Source: CAUZWH01 sp965224275 (GTDB taxonomy: Bacteria > Pseudomonadota > Alphaproteobacteria > SHVV01). From it: a stretch of 64,000 nucleotides of DNA. Under the pieces are notes generated by a model. The model was not told where the DNA came from and made no database searches. It was given only the letters and a program-made list of their open reading frames with translations. Positions 43,501 to 52,636 of the stretch are shown here, piece by piece. The DNA is taken from contig CBDCYR010000005.1 in assembly GCA_965224275.1 (NCBI GenBank), forward strand, positions 372,001 to 436,000, read 5' to 3'. The translations under genes were made by a program, and so were the position numbers. Positions within the stretch are counted from its first letter, which is position 1. Each line of letters starts with the position of its first letter.

Positions 43501-44400
43501 ATGGCCACCTTCACGACCACCGATGGCGTTCAGCTCTATTTCGAGGAAACCGGCGCCGGAACGCCGATCATCTTCGTGCACGAGTTTTCCGGTGACTATC
43601 GTGCCTGGGAACATCAGGTTCGCTTCTTCAGCCGCCGCTATCGCTGCATTACCTTTAACGCGCGCGGCTATCCGCCCTCGGAAGTGCCTGATGATGTCGA
43701 GCTCTATAGCCAGACGCGCGCAGTTACGGATATCTGCGAGACCCTCGATCACCTTGGTATCGACACGGCCCATGTTGTCGGCTTGTCGATGGGTGGCTTC
43801 GCCGCGATGCATTTCGGGCTGGACTACGCCGATCGCGCGCGCTCGGTCGTCATTGGCGGTGTCGGCTTTGGCGCCGACCCCAGTACCGCCGATAAGTTCC
43901 GCGACGAAGTCGAAGCCGTCGCCCGGCGCTGGGAGGACGAAGGCCCGGAGATATTCGCGCCGATCTATGGCCGGGGTCCGGGCCGCGAGCAGCTCGAAAA
44001 CAAGGATCCGCGTGGCTTCGATGAATTCATCAAGCAACTCCAGCAACATTCCGGCCGCGGCGCCGCAATGACGCTACGCGGCGTGCAAATGCGCCGGCCC
44101 TCGCCGTGGGACCTGCGCGACCGTCTCGCCGAAATGACCGTTCCCGCCCTCGTCCTGCATGGCGATGAAGACCGCCCGGCGTTGCCGACCGGCGTGTTCC
44201 TCAAACAGACGATCCCCACAGCCGGCCTGGTGGTCCTGCCCAAGACCGGCCACACCGCCAACCTCGAAGAACCGGCCGCCTTCAATCAGGCGGTCCAGGA
44301 TTTCATCCTCACCGTCGACAATGGCCGCTGGGAGCGCCGCGACAAACGCACCGAAAGCGAAGCCATCCTCTTAGAGTCCGACTCGAAACTCTATGTTTGA
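43501..44400 (+). CDS. Alpha/beta hydrolase with IS-derived C-terminal tail
   Basis: A 299-residue hydrolase: FVHEFSGDYRAWEHQVRFF, FNARGYPPSE, the nucleophile elbow GLSMGG (Ser about 100) and HGDEDRPALP and KTGHTANLEEP for the acid and His. IS5 copy 2 inserted at codon 291 replaces the original last two residues and stop (EK, stop, still readable after 45308) with the element-encoded tail ESDSKLYV. The catalytic parts are intact, so function is probably kept. GGGGAG precedes the ATG. Confidence 0.85.
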   Translation: MATFTTTDGVQLYFEETGAGTPIIFVHEFSGDYRAWEHQVRFFSRRYRCITFNARGYPPSEVPDDVELYSQTRAVTDICETLDHLGIDTAHVVGLSMGGFAAMHFGLDYADRARSVVIGGVGFGADPSTADKFRDEVEAVARRWEDEGPEIFAPIYGRGPGREQLENKDPRGFDEFIKQLQQHSGRGAAMTLRGVQMRRPSPWDLRDRLAEMTVPALVLHGDEDRPALPTGVFLKQTIPTAGLVVLPKTGHTANLEEPAAFNQAVQDFILTVDNGRWERRDKRTESEAILLESDSKLYV

Positions 44401-45305
44401 TAACAGTACCTTGCGAGCCGCCTTGTGAGGAGTCGGATGTTGGCGACAAGAATCCATGCCTGTGCGGAGGCGATTGATTTCTCCCAATCCTTGGCCAGTC
44501 GACGGCATCGGTTGAGCCAGGCGAAGGTCCTCTCGACGACCCATCGTCTGGGCAGGAGCTCGAAGCCCTGGGCGGTGTCTGAGCGCTTGATGATCTCGAG
44601 CTTCCAGCGGCCGATGTCCTCAAGGGCGCCCTCGAGTTTCGGTCCCGCGTAGGCGGCGTCGGCGAAGAGGTGACGCAGCCGGGGGAAGCGATGACGGATC
44701 GATTTGAGGACCTCGGGCGCGCCGTCGCGGTCCTGGATATCGGCTGCGTGCACGATCAGGCCGACCAGCAGGCCGAGTGTATCGGTGACGATGTGACGCT
44801 TGCGGCCCTTGATCTTCTTGCCCGCGTCATAGCCCCGAACACCACCGCTTTCCGTGGTTTTCACGCTCTGGCTGTCGATCACCCCGGCGCTCGGGCCGGC
44901 CTCGCGTCCTTCCAGCTCCCGGGCCGCCATGACCAGGTGATGGTTGATGCTCTCCAGCAGGCCGTTGGAGCGCCAGTCGTAGAAATAGCGCTGGACCGTG
45001 GAAGGCGGAGGGAAGTCGTTCGGCAACATCGCCCACTGGCAGCCCGTCGAGGCCATGTACATGACCGCATCCATGACATGGCGCAGGTCCGTCGTCCTCG
45101 GCCGGCCGATCTTCTTGCGCGGCGGCATGAGCGGCGCGATCAACGCCCACTCTCGATCCGTCAGGTCGCTTGCGTAGCGCCCGCCACGGCGCTCATAATT
45201 CGGGCGAGTGATTTCGGTCCACATGTTGTGCCTCCTCGTTTGCTTTGACACAACCGAGTAAGCCACAACCGACTGAAATCACTCAACTAGTTTCGGGTTG
45301 GCCTC
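44374..45305 (-). mobile_element. IS5-family (IS1031-like) element, copy 2, TTA target duplication
   Basis: 932 bp, apparently identical to copy 1. TTA is present on both sides (44371-44373 and 45306-45308). It sits at the last codons of an alpha/beta hydrolase gene. Confidence 0.93.
44391..45224 (-). CDS. IS5-family transposase, copy 2
   Basis: Same 277-residue transposase as copy 1, complete, with the DDE residues in VIDSQSVK, LFADAAYAGPKL and VERTFAWLNRCRR. The frame also extends upstream to 45266, but ATG 45224 has the GAGGAGG ribosome-binding site. Confidence 0.93.
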   Translation of the reverse strand: MWTEITRPNYERRGGRYASDLTDREWALIAPLMPPRKKIGRPRTTDLRHVMDAVMYMASTGCQWAMLPNDFPPPSTVQRYFYDWRSNGLLESINHHLVMAARELEGREAGPSAGVIDSQSVKTTESGGVRGYDAGKKIKGRKRHIVTDTLGLLVGLIVHAADIQDRDGAPEVLKSIRHRFPRLRHLFADAAYAGPKLEGALEDIGRWKLEIIKRSDTAQGFELLPRRWVVERTFAWLNRCRRLAKDWEKSIASAQAWILVANIRLLTRRLARYCYQT

Positions 45306-45447
45306 TTAGAGAAGTAACGCCAGGACAGCGGACAACGACACCAACGTCCCTCTCGCAAGCGAACAAGGATTTGCCGCACCTCGACAAGCTCCCTCGCCCT
45401 TCGGGGTGAGGATGAAAAACATATGGCAACAACAGGACGCGCACGGT

Positions 45448-45870
45448 ATGGCCGAGTCCAACAAAGAGCGGCTAATTATAACCCGCTTCATTGAAGAGGT
45501 TTGGTCTCAAGGCAATGTCGACGCTGCCGACGACTACCTGGCGCCGCACTACACCCTCCATCACGATCCCGGTGATCCATGGGATGGTCAAACGCTTGAC
45601 CTCATAGGCTACAAAGATCGCGTTCGACGCTCGCGAGCACCTTTCCCTGATCAACGCTTCACCATCCAAGAGTTGATCGCCGAGCACGACCGCGTCGTCG
45701 CGACGTGGCAGTGGCGCGGTACCCACCAGGAGGACATCCCGGGCTTCCCGGCCTCTGGCAAATCGATCGCCATGTCGGGGATGACTGTCTATATCTTCGA
45801 CGGCGATCGTATCGCCGGCCACTGGCAGATTGTCGACCGCTTAAGCGTCTACCAACAATTATCCGCCTAA
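45448..45870 (+). CDS. SnoaL-like / ester-cyclase-type NTF2-fold protein
   Basis: A 140-residue protein with the SnoaL pattern: RFIEEVWSQGNVDAADDYLAPHYTLHH, DLIGYKDRVRRSRAPFPDQRF and IAGHWQIVDRLSVYQQL at the end. Family members cyclise or isomerise small molecules; others are only binding proteins. Earlier in-frame starts exist at 45406 and 45412. The 255-bp gap after it (45871-46125) shows no gene or clear repeat. Confidence 0.78.
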   Translation: MAESNKERLIITRFIEEVWSQGNVDAADDYLAPHYTLHHDPGDPWDGQTLDLIGYKDRVRRSRAPFPDQRFTIQELIAEHDRVVATWQWRGTHQEDIPGFPASGKSIAMSGMTVYIFDGDRIAGHWQIVDRLSVYQQLSA

Positions 45871-46125
45871 ACGCCATCGCGCCCCGTCGTGGTCTCGATG
45901 TTTGGCTAAGTTGGGGCCTAATTGCTTTGCGATAATCGCCGCACGATTTTCGTTATCTCCGCGCCAATCAATTCGGCGCCGGCGTTCGAAACGTAGTCGT
46001 ATCCAAATACAGCACACGTCCGTCGGCGCTGTTGACGCATCGACCTTTTATCTGCGAATCACAGAAAATCTCATGCGGCTGGCTTGGTCGTGGTGCATTC
46101 AAGCATCGTGAAGAAAGCGCCTTGG

Positions 46126-46989
46126 TTAAGTTCCCAACGACCCGTAGGTATCCGGTCTGCGGTCGCGATAGAACTGCCAGGTGTCGCGGGTTTTGCGAAT
46201 TTGGTCGAGGTCTAAGTCGGCCACGACAAGCCCGTCATCGTCGTAGGGCGCCTGCGCGACGATCTCGCCGCGGGGATTTGCGAAGTAACTGCCGCCGTAG
46301 AACTGTCCACGATTCCACGGCGGTTCCATACCCACCCGGTTGATAGTGCCGATGAATATGCTGTTGGCGACGGCCGCGGCGGGTTGCTCGAGCTCCCACA
46401 AATGATCGCTCAGGCCGCGTGTTGTCGCTGATGGATTGATAACCAGTTCGGCACCCGCCAGTGCGAGCGCTCGCCAACCCTCGGGGAAATGGCGGTCATA
46501 ACAGATGTAGACACCGAGCCGGCAATAGGCGGTTTCGAACACGGGGTAACCGAGGTCGCCCGGTTTGAAGAACAATTTTTCGTTGTAGCCGACCAGTTGC
46601 GGAATGTGGCTCTTGCGATAGCTCCCGAGATAACTGCCATCGGCATCGATGACCGCCGCCGAGTTGTAATAGACACCCGTGATGGTCCGTTCGTAGACCG
46701 GCACCACCAGCACCATCTCGTGATCGCGCGCCACGCCCTGCATCGCGGCTATCGTCGGCCCGTCCGGAATAGGTTCGGCGGCCGCATACCAGCTCACGTC
46801 CTCCGACGCCGGGAAATAGGGCAGGTTGAAGATTTCCTGCAGCCCAAGCACTTGGACGCCTTGCCGCGCCGCGTTCTCGATCAGCGGCAAGTGAGCGGCG
46901 ATCATTTTCTCAGCGATCGCGGCGGGCGGGTCCGTCTCCGCATCGCCGCGCAAGCTCATCTGAATGAGGCCCGCCTTAATCACTGCCAT
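46126..46989 (-). CDS. Nitrilase-superfamily carbon-nitrogen hydrolase (N-carbamoyl amidase-like, second copy)
   Basis: A 287-residue relative of the gene at 39190. The triad is Glu in LGLQEIFNLPYF, Lys in YRKSHIPQ and Cys in YICYDRHFPEGWR, and the ending FYRDRRPDTY is shared. It should hydrolyse a carbamoyl or amide group. Its start overlaps the extended reading frame of the frameshifted diguanylate cyclase gene upstream. Confidence 0.86.
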   Translation of the reverse strand: MAVIKAGLIQMSLRGDAETDPPAAIAEKMIAAHLPLIENAARQGVQVLGLQEIFNLPYFPASEDVSWYAAAEPIPDGPTIAAMQGVARDHEMVLVVPVYERTITGVYYNSAAVIDADGSYLGSYRKSHIPQLVGYNEKLFFKPGDLGYPVFETAYCRLGVYICYDRHFPEGWRALALAGAELVINPSATTRGLSDHLWELEQPAAAVANSIFIGTINRVGMEPPWNRGQFYGGSYFANPRGEIVAQAPYDDDGLVVADLDLDQIRKTRDTWQFYRDRRPDTYGSLGT

Positions 46990-47028
46990 CTTATCCGCCC
47001 GTTCGCAGTGGGGTCTTCGACCAAAGGC

Positions 47029-47930
47029 CTACATCGCGTCCATGCGCAGTGTGGTGCCGATGGTGCTCCCCTTGGATTTGTAAAGCGCCTGATACGCTCG
47101 CTGCAGCGCGGTGCCGGATCGGCGTCTTCTTCGTAAATCACCGTCGCGGCGGCGCTGATCGTTACGGCGACCGGGCCGGCCTCGGCTTCAACGTGGGTGC
47201 TGGCAACGCGGATACGCAAACGATCGGCGACCTCCGCGGCCGACGTCGCCGGCGTCTCCGGCAACAGCATGGCAAACTCTTCGCCGCCGAGACGCCCGCA
47301 GACGTCGGTCGTCCGCAGTTCGGCCATGATTGCGACGGCAACCGCTTTCAACAGTTCATCGCCGATATGGTGGCCATGTTCGTCATTGACCTGACGGAAA
47401 TGATCGATATCGCAGAGCACGACGGCGAGCGTGTGGCGGTGGCGCCGGGCGCGGGAAAACTCCACGTCGGCGCGATCCATGAATGTGCGCCGGTTCGAGA
47501 GCCCGGTGAGAGCATCGGTTGATGCCGCGACACGAAGGGCCTGTTCGGATTCTCGAAGATCGGTGAGGTCGCGGCCGATCAGCGCAAAATGAGTGATCCG
47601 ACCGCTCTCGTCGGGCAACGGGATGATGTTGAGTTCCAACCAATATTCGCGGCCGCTTCTGGTTTCATTGCAGACGACTTCGCGGATCGGTAGCTGCAGA
47701 TCGAAGGCGCCCTGGATACGGGTCAGCGCATAGGCGGGGGTCTTGGGGCCTTGAATGATGCTGGGCGTTGCACCAATCGCTTCGGCTTCAGTCAGCCCGG
47801 TAATCTCAGCGAACGCGTCGTTGATGTAGACGATGGTCGGGCCTTCGCCGCGTTGCGCCGCAATCGACGTCACCATCACAGCGTCACTACTCAAGCGAAC
47901 GATATCGCGAAATGAAAACCCGTCTGTCAT
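47029..47930 (-). pseudogene. PAS-GGDEF diguanylate cyclase, frameshifted near the C-terminus
   Basis: An N-terminal PAS domain (about 10-125) is followed by a GGDEF domain with D174, GGEEF at 215-219 and an inhibitory RxxD site (R206-D209) five residues before it. It would make cyclic di-GMP from GTP. Past about residue 265 the frame goes off-family. The other frame from about 47117 reads ALQRAYQALYKSKGSTIG then TTLRMDAM and stops at 47029, the expected GGDEF ending. A one-base deletion is implied. The uncorrected frame runs to 46980 into the nitrilase gene. Activity may be partly kept because only the last helix is altered. Confidence 0.75.
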
Positions 47931-47991
47931 CGCCTACGCCAACCAACCACGATAGGGACACACTTAGCGGACCACGACAATACCTTGCGAC

Positions 47992-49050
47992 TCATCGTTC
48001 GCGTGCCGCCGCTTTGACATGGTTAAGCCGTTCAAACAACGCATCGTAACTCGGCACCACACGATAGTGGGCGCAGCGGGAAATTTCCTCCTCTAACGAG
48101 TCCCATTGGATTGCGGCCAGATGATCGGCACTGAAAGCCGCCATTACTGTGGGATCGGCCATCTGCACCACCGGATTAACCGTACCCTCGCTCAGGGCCA
48201 CCGACACGGCAACGGCCGGCCGCAACAAATAGTCGAGAAAATCCTCGGCCAAGGCGGGCGCGGCTGCGCCGGCAAGCACCGAGGTTACTTCGGCGAACAC
48301 GATACCGCCTTTACCCTCGATCGGGCCGCGTTTAGGCGTGATCGCCCGGATGTTGTGGTGGCCCTCGAGACGCGCCGGTGAGGCGCTGAACACGCCGCCC
48401 GATAGGTAGAAATCGATCTCACCGTTCACCAACGCGCGATTCATGGCGATGTGATCGGGGGTCATCACGGTCGCACCGTCGAACCATCGGCTTGCCGCCT
48501 CCGTAAAACGGTCGAGATCGTCGTCGTTTTTTGGCTCGAACGGGTCGAGACCGGTGCCGATACAGATGTGGAACACATTGAAATCGTCATATTCAAGAAC
48601 CCCGTATCGTCCGGTGTGACGGGGATCGTCTACCAGATGAAAGCCCTGGTCTTCCGCCGCATCGCGCGAAATCCGATCGCTGTTGACCACCAGATTGAAC
48701 GGACCGAAGCGTTGACAGATGCCGATCAGGGCGCTGCCGTCGGCGTCTTTGGCCCACTGATAGAGATCGGCAAACTGCGGCAACCACCCGGCTACGCAGG
48801 CCCCGAAGCGATCCCCATCGAGCTCCCGGATCAAACCCCGTGGATGGAGCACATCGCGCACAAAAGGGTTGTTCAAATTTACGACGTCCCAAGCGTCGGC
48901 CTCGGGCCCGGCCAGACGATCCACCGTTCCCGCGTCCGAGACGTGGGCCTCACCGCGCACCGTAATCCCGTGCTCGGCGGCAAAGGGATCGAGCAATGCC
49001 GGATAATCGTAGCCTTCCCAACACAGCACGTTGAGGTCTGAGCGAGCCAT
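47992..49050 (-). CDS. PotD-like solute-binding-fold protein without a signal peptide
   Basis: A 352-residue protein beginning LNVLCWEGYDYPALLDPFAA, the normal mature N-terminus of polyamine-type ABC binding proteins, with later FYLSGGVFSAS and LAEDFLDYLLRP. No signal peptide is visible, and the upstream gene is only 19 bp away, so there is no room for one. No ABC permease or ATPase gene is near. It may be a cytoplasmic binding protein or an enzyme built on this fold. Confidence 0.75.
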   Translation of the reverse strand: MARSDLNVLCWEGYDYPALLDPFAAEHGITVRGEAHVSDAGTVDRLAGPEADAWDVVNLNNPFVRDVLHPRGLIRELDGDRFGACVAGWLPQFADLYQWAKDADGSALIGICQRFGPFNLVVNSDRISRDAAEDQGFHLVDDPRHTGRYGVLEYDDFNVFHICIGTGLDPFEPKNDDDLDRFTEAASRWFDGATVMTPDHIAMNRALVNGEIDFYLSGGVFSASPARLEGHHNIRAITPKRGPIEGKGGIVFAEVTSVLAGAAAPALAEDFLDYLLRPAVAVSVALSEGTVNPVVQMADPTVMAAFSADHLAAIQWDSLEEEISRCAHYRVVPSYDALFERLNHVKAAARER

Positions 49051-49069
49051 CTCTGCGCGCGCAAGCAGC

Positions 49070-50047
49070 TCAGGTATCGAGCGCGGATTCGTGGAACAGT
49101 TGTTCGACCGGGATCGGACGGTCGATCAGCTTCTGGTCGGCAACGTAGCCGATGAACTGCTCGATGTTGGCGCGGTTGGCGGCTAGGCCCGAGGGGAACA
49201 AGTCCTCACCCAGCGTATCGCGCTGCCATTCAAACTCATTGCGCGCAAACACCAGCAGTGAGAACCCCGGATCCTCGTAGAACTCCGCCGTCTTGCGCTT
49301 GGCATCCTCCCAGCAGTCGATCATCGCGCGCGGCAACCAGGGATCCGCCTCGACGAGTTCGCGCGCGAATACCAGTAAATGCATGATCGGGCAGTAGCCG
49401 AACTTCTCGAAGTGAAGCAGTGATTCGGCGCGCGCGTCGGGGAACAGGCGTCGCACCCGGTCCGGGTTGGCCAACACGGCCGACGGCGGCAGCGGGTGAA
49501 ACATCGCGTCAAGTTCACCGTCGACCAGCATCTGGCCGGCGTCCTTGCCCTCGGGAATGTTCTGGACAGAGATTCCATCTCCGGCCCACGGTAACTCCTC
49601 GTGATATTGGATATGCCAGTCGATATCTTGCCAGGGTACGCCGTACTCCGATTTGAGATCGCCCTTCGCCAGCACGCACAACGTGGTTTGGAACGACCAC
49701 ACGCCTACCCGCTTGCCGATCAGGTCGGTCGGCTTGTCGATCCCGGCATCGACATTGACAAACATGCAACTCTGGCTGAATAGCCGGCGTGGGAACACCG
49801 GTGTCGCCACGAAATCATCGCTGCGGCTCGACGACATGATGTAGGACGCCAACGATTGCTCGCAGATATCGAATTCGCGATCGCGAAACATGCGTCCATG
49901 ACGATCGATACCGTCACGTCGGCCCGGATCAAAACCGACGCCAACCTCGAGCGCCTTGAATTCGATCCCCTCCGGCGCCGCGACCGTTCCCATAAAGAAG
50001 GGCGCGTGACGGTCGAGCCGTTCAAGAGCAATCGTAAGGGTTCGCAT
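49070..50047 (-). CDS. 4,5-dihydroxyphthalate decarboxylase-like (NMT1/THI5-fold) protein
   Basis: A 325-residue protein resembling the Pht5 family: an N-terminal LTIALERLDRHAPFF, a FREFDICE-like RDREFDICEQSLASYI, FPRRLFSQSCMFVN and KRVGVWSFQTTLCVLA. The family includes decarboxylases of hydroxylated phthalates and substrate-binding proteins of uncertain role. There is no signal peptide. Divergent from a tandem set of Rieske oxygenases 307 bp away, which fits decarboxylation after ring hydroxylation. Confidence 0.78.
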   Translation of the reverse strand: MRTLTIALERLDRHAPFFMGTVAAPEGIEFKALEVGVGFDPGRRDGIDRHGRMFRDREFDICEQSLASYIMSSSRSDDFVATPVFPRRLFSQSCMFVNVDAGIDKPTDLIGKRVGVWSFQTTLCVLAKGDLKSEYGVPWQDIDWHIQYHEELPWAGDGISVQNIPEGKDAGQMLVDGELDAMFHPLPPSAVLANPDRVRRLFPDARAESLLHFEKFGYCPIMHLLVFARELVEADPWLPRAMIDCWEDAKRKTAEFYEDPGFSLLVFARNEFEWQRDTLGEDLFPSGLAANRANIEQFIGYVADQKLIDRPIPVEQLFHESALDT

Positions 50048-50125
50048 ACCGGCCTCGTCGAGGTTTGGTTAGGGACCGCGCGGGCGCTGCAGCGGCCCTG
50101 CTGCCGCGCAACTAAGACGCGATAA

Positions 50126-50150
50126 CGTATACGGTTTCCGGCCGAAAACC
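50126..50150. promoter_or_regulatory. Adjacent palindromes in a divergent promoter region (candidate operator)
   Basis: CGTATACG (50126-50133) abuts the near-palindrome GGTTTCCGGCCGAAAACC (50133-50150). They sit in the 307-bp gap between the Pht5-like gene and the first tandem Rieske gene. A regulator could control both directions from here. The rest of the gap shows no gene. Confidence 0.35.
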
Positions 50151-50354
50151 ATCATGTGGCCATCTGTTTTGCAGAGTTCGGCAGATCATTCCATGACTAC
50201 CCGCCGACATCGGCGCGCTGGCGTGTGGGTTGATGGATGATGTGTAAAATGCCGGCATCATTAACCTAAGTTGGTGAGCGCCGAACATTATCGGTCAGGG
50301 TTGCGAGTGATCGGCGCACCATTCACACTGGGCGATCGAACCAGGAGCAAAGTT

Positions 50355-51455
50355 ATGTTTCTCAGGAATTACTGGTACGCAGCAGGGTTTAGCGAGGAAG
50401 TCGGACGCGATTTTCTCGCCCGCACTTATCTCAACGAAGACGTGGTGATCTTCCGTAAGGAAGACGGCACGCCGGTCGCATTGGAAAACCGTTGCGCCCA
50501 TCGCCGCCTGCCCTTGTCGATGGGTAAGCTGATCGGCGATACCGTCGAGTGCGGCTATCACGGTTTGCTCTACGATTGCGCCGGCGCCTGCATCAAGATT
50601 CCAGGCCAGGACCGTGTTCCTAAAGGCACCGGCGTCAAGTCCTACCCGATTGTTGAGCGGCACCGTTATCTATGGATCTGGATGGGCGATCCTAAACGCG
50701 CCGATGAGGCGGAGATTCCCGATTTCAGCCGCATCGACGATCCCGCCTATGGCGTCTCCAACATCAAGCTTCGCCACAATGCCCACGTGCAACTCCTTAT
50801 CGATAATTTGATGGATTTATCACATCTTGCTTATGTCCACAGCACCACCACGGGAAGCCCGCAAATTGCCGAGCTCGCCGAGGTCGATACCATCCGTGAG
50901 GGCAACACAGTCAGCGTCAAGCGATGGATGGAGGATGTACCGGCACCGCGAACCCACCGCGAATTTGGCGGCTACAATGGCAATATGGATAGCTGGCAGG
51001 TATCGGAGTTCAGTCCCCCAACCTATGTACGCGTTAGCTACGGTTCGCGCGGGACCGGCAACGGCGTGCCCAAAACCGACTGGTTCGACGATCAGGGACA
51101 CTGGGGGTTCTACGTGTTTCACGGCCTGACGCCCGAGACCGATATGACGGCCCATCAATTCCGCTACATCGCCTTCGCAAAAGGCATCGGCAATAAGAAG
51201 CAAACCAAGGAGTTCATCCGTCAGTGCGATCAGATCATCACCGAGGACGCGGTTGTCTTCCCGATCCAGCAACGGGCCATCAACGATGATCTAGCCGAAA
51301 CCGACGCCTGGAACATCAACGAACGGGTCCGCTTGATCCACGACGGTGGCCTCCTGCAATCGCGCCAGATCGTTGAGGATTTGTTGGCCCAGCAAGCCGC
51401 CAAGAAAAAGAAATCGGCGCGTAAAAAGCCCGGCAAACGCGCCGCTGCCCGTTAA
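50355..51455 (+). CDS. Rieske oxygenase, VanA/demethylase-type (copy 5, tandem 1)
   Basis: A 366-residue oxygenase with C47-x-H49 and C66-x2-H69 (CGYHG) as Rieske ligands, and N151, D154, H157 and H162 in DNLMDLSHLAYVH for the mononuclear iron. The pattern is that of vanillate O-demethylase-like monooxygenases, which remove methyl groups or hydroxylate rings. A Lys/Arg-rich tail (about 346-366) follows the fold. AGGAG precedes ATG 50355. The next two genes are paralogues in tandem. Confidence 0.9.
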   Translation: MFLRNYWYAAGFSEEVGRDFLARTYLNEDVVIFRKEDGTPVALENRCAHRRLPLSMGKLIGDTVECGYHGLLYDCAGACIKIPGQDRVPKGTGVKSYPIVERHRYLWIWMGDPKRADEAEIPDFSRIDDPAYGVSNIKLRHNAHVQLLIDNLMDLSHLAYVHSTTTGSPQIAELAEVDTIREGNTVSVKRWMEDVPAPRTHREFGGYNGNMDSWQVSEFSPPTYVRVSYGSRGTGNGVPKTDWFDDQGHWGFYVFHGLTPETDMTAHQFRYIAFAKGIGNKKQTKEFIRQCDQIITEDAVVFPIQQRAINDDLAETDAWNINERVRLIHDGGLLQSRQIVEDLLAQQAAKKKKSARKKPGKRAAAR

Positions 51456-51475
51456 CGTTTCCAAGGAAGATCAAC

Positions 51476-52636
51476 ATGTTTCTGAGAAACCACTGGTACG
51501 TGGCCGCTTGGAGCGATGAACTCGGCAAAGACCCGCTCGCGGTCAAAATGCTCAATGAAGACGTCATGCTTTATCGCAAGCAGGATGGAACGCCGGTCGC
51601 GCTCGAAGATCGCTGCGCCCATCGCCGGCTACCGCTTTCGGAAGGAAAACTGATCGGCGACACCGTCGAGTGCGCCTATCACGGCCTCACCTATGATTGC
51701 AATGGTACCTGCATCAAGGTCCCCGGTCAGGGCCGCTGGCCCAAGAAACTGGGCGTCAAATCATATCCGGTCGTCGAACGGCACCGGTTTATCTACGTCT
51801 GGATGGGTGATGTCGAGGACGCCGAGGAGGCGCTGATCATCGATTTCCCGCTCCTGACCGACCCCGCATGGGGGGTGACCAAGATCCACCTCGATATCAA
51901 GGCCAACTACCTCCTGATCATCGACAACCTGCTCGAACTCAGCCACGTCGCCTACCTTCATTCGTCGACCATTGGCAACGCCCCGGTCGCCGAAGACGCC
52001 TATGTTGCCTTCCATCGCGAGGGTAACGCAGTCCGGGTGATGCGTGAAATGGTCGACGTGCCGGCAGCCCGTACCTATGCCGAGTTCGGCGGTGAAGTCG
52101 CCAATTTCGATCGCTGGCAGACCTCGGAATTTCGCCCGCCCGCTTATTTCCTGATCAACAACGGGTCTGAAGCCACCGGTCGCCGGGCACCGGGCGACCA
52201 TCGGCTGTGGGATCGCGGCGAGTGGGGCTTCCAGGTCTATCACGGGATCACCCCCGCCACCGAGAAGACCACGCATCAGTTTTGGGCGATCTGCCACCCC
52301 TTGGCGATGGTCCCTAAAAAGGGCCGCAAGGAGTTTTATCGCCAGTGTCATGAGGTGATCTGGGAAGACGTTGGCGTCTACCAGGCGCAACAGGTTTCAC
52401 TCGACACCGATCCCGAGGGTCCGAGCGCCGACAACGTCAACGCCAAGGTGCGAATTGATTACGACGGCGCGTTCTTCGAAGCACGCCGAGTCATCAAGCG
52501 GATGCTGAAAGAGGAAGCCGCGGCCGCGAAAGCCAAAAGGGCGCGCAAGTCGAAAAAGCGCGGCCGCAAGACTGCTCCGGTTGCCTGGATTTCTGTGCGC
52601 GGCGAACAGCAAGCACACCAACAGGCTGCTGAATAG
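51476..52636 (+). CDS. Rieske oxygenase, VanA/demethylase-type (copy 6, tandem 2)
   Basis: A 386-residue paralogue of the preceding gene, 20 bp downstream. The Rieske ligands are C47/H49 and C66/H69. At the mononuclear iron site the usual Asp bridging the two metal centres is Glu: DNLLELSHVAYLH with E154, H157 and H162. The tandem neighbours both have Asp. The tail from about 345 is rich in Lys/Arg and Ala. AAGGAAG precedes the ATG. Confidence 0.9.
   Translation: MFLRNHWYVAAWSDELGKDPLAVKMLNEDVMLYRKQDGTPVALEDRCAHRRLPLSEGKLIGDTVECAYHGLTYDCNGTCIKVPGQGRWPKKLGVKSYPVVERHRFIYVWMGDVEDAEEALIIDFPLLTDPAWGVTKIHLDIKANYLLIIDNLLELSHVAYLHSSTIGNAPVAEDAYVAFHREGNAVRVMREMVDVPAARTYAEFGGEVANFDRWQTSEFRPPAYFLINNGSEATGRRAPGDHRLWDRGEWGFQVYHGITPATEKTTHQFWAICHPLAMVPKKGRKEFYRQCHEVIWEDVGVYQAQQVSLDTDPEGPSADNVNAKVRIDYDGAFFEARRVIKRMLKEEAAAAKAKRARKSKKRGRKTAPVAWISVRGEQQAHQQAAE

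Noticed and set aside
43501..44400. Alpha/beta hydrolase killed by IS5 copy 2
   Set aside because: Only the last two residues and the stop are replaced; Ser, acid and His are upstream of the insertion.
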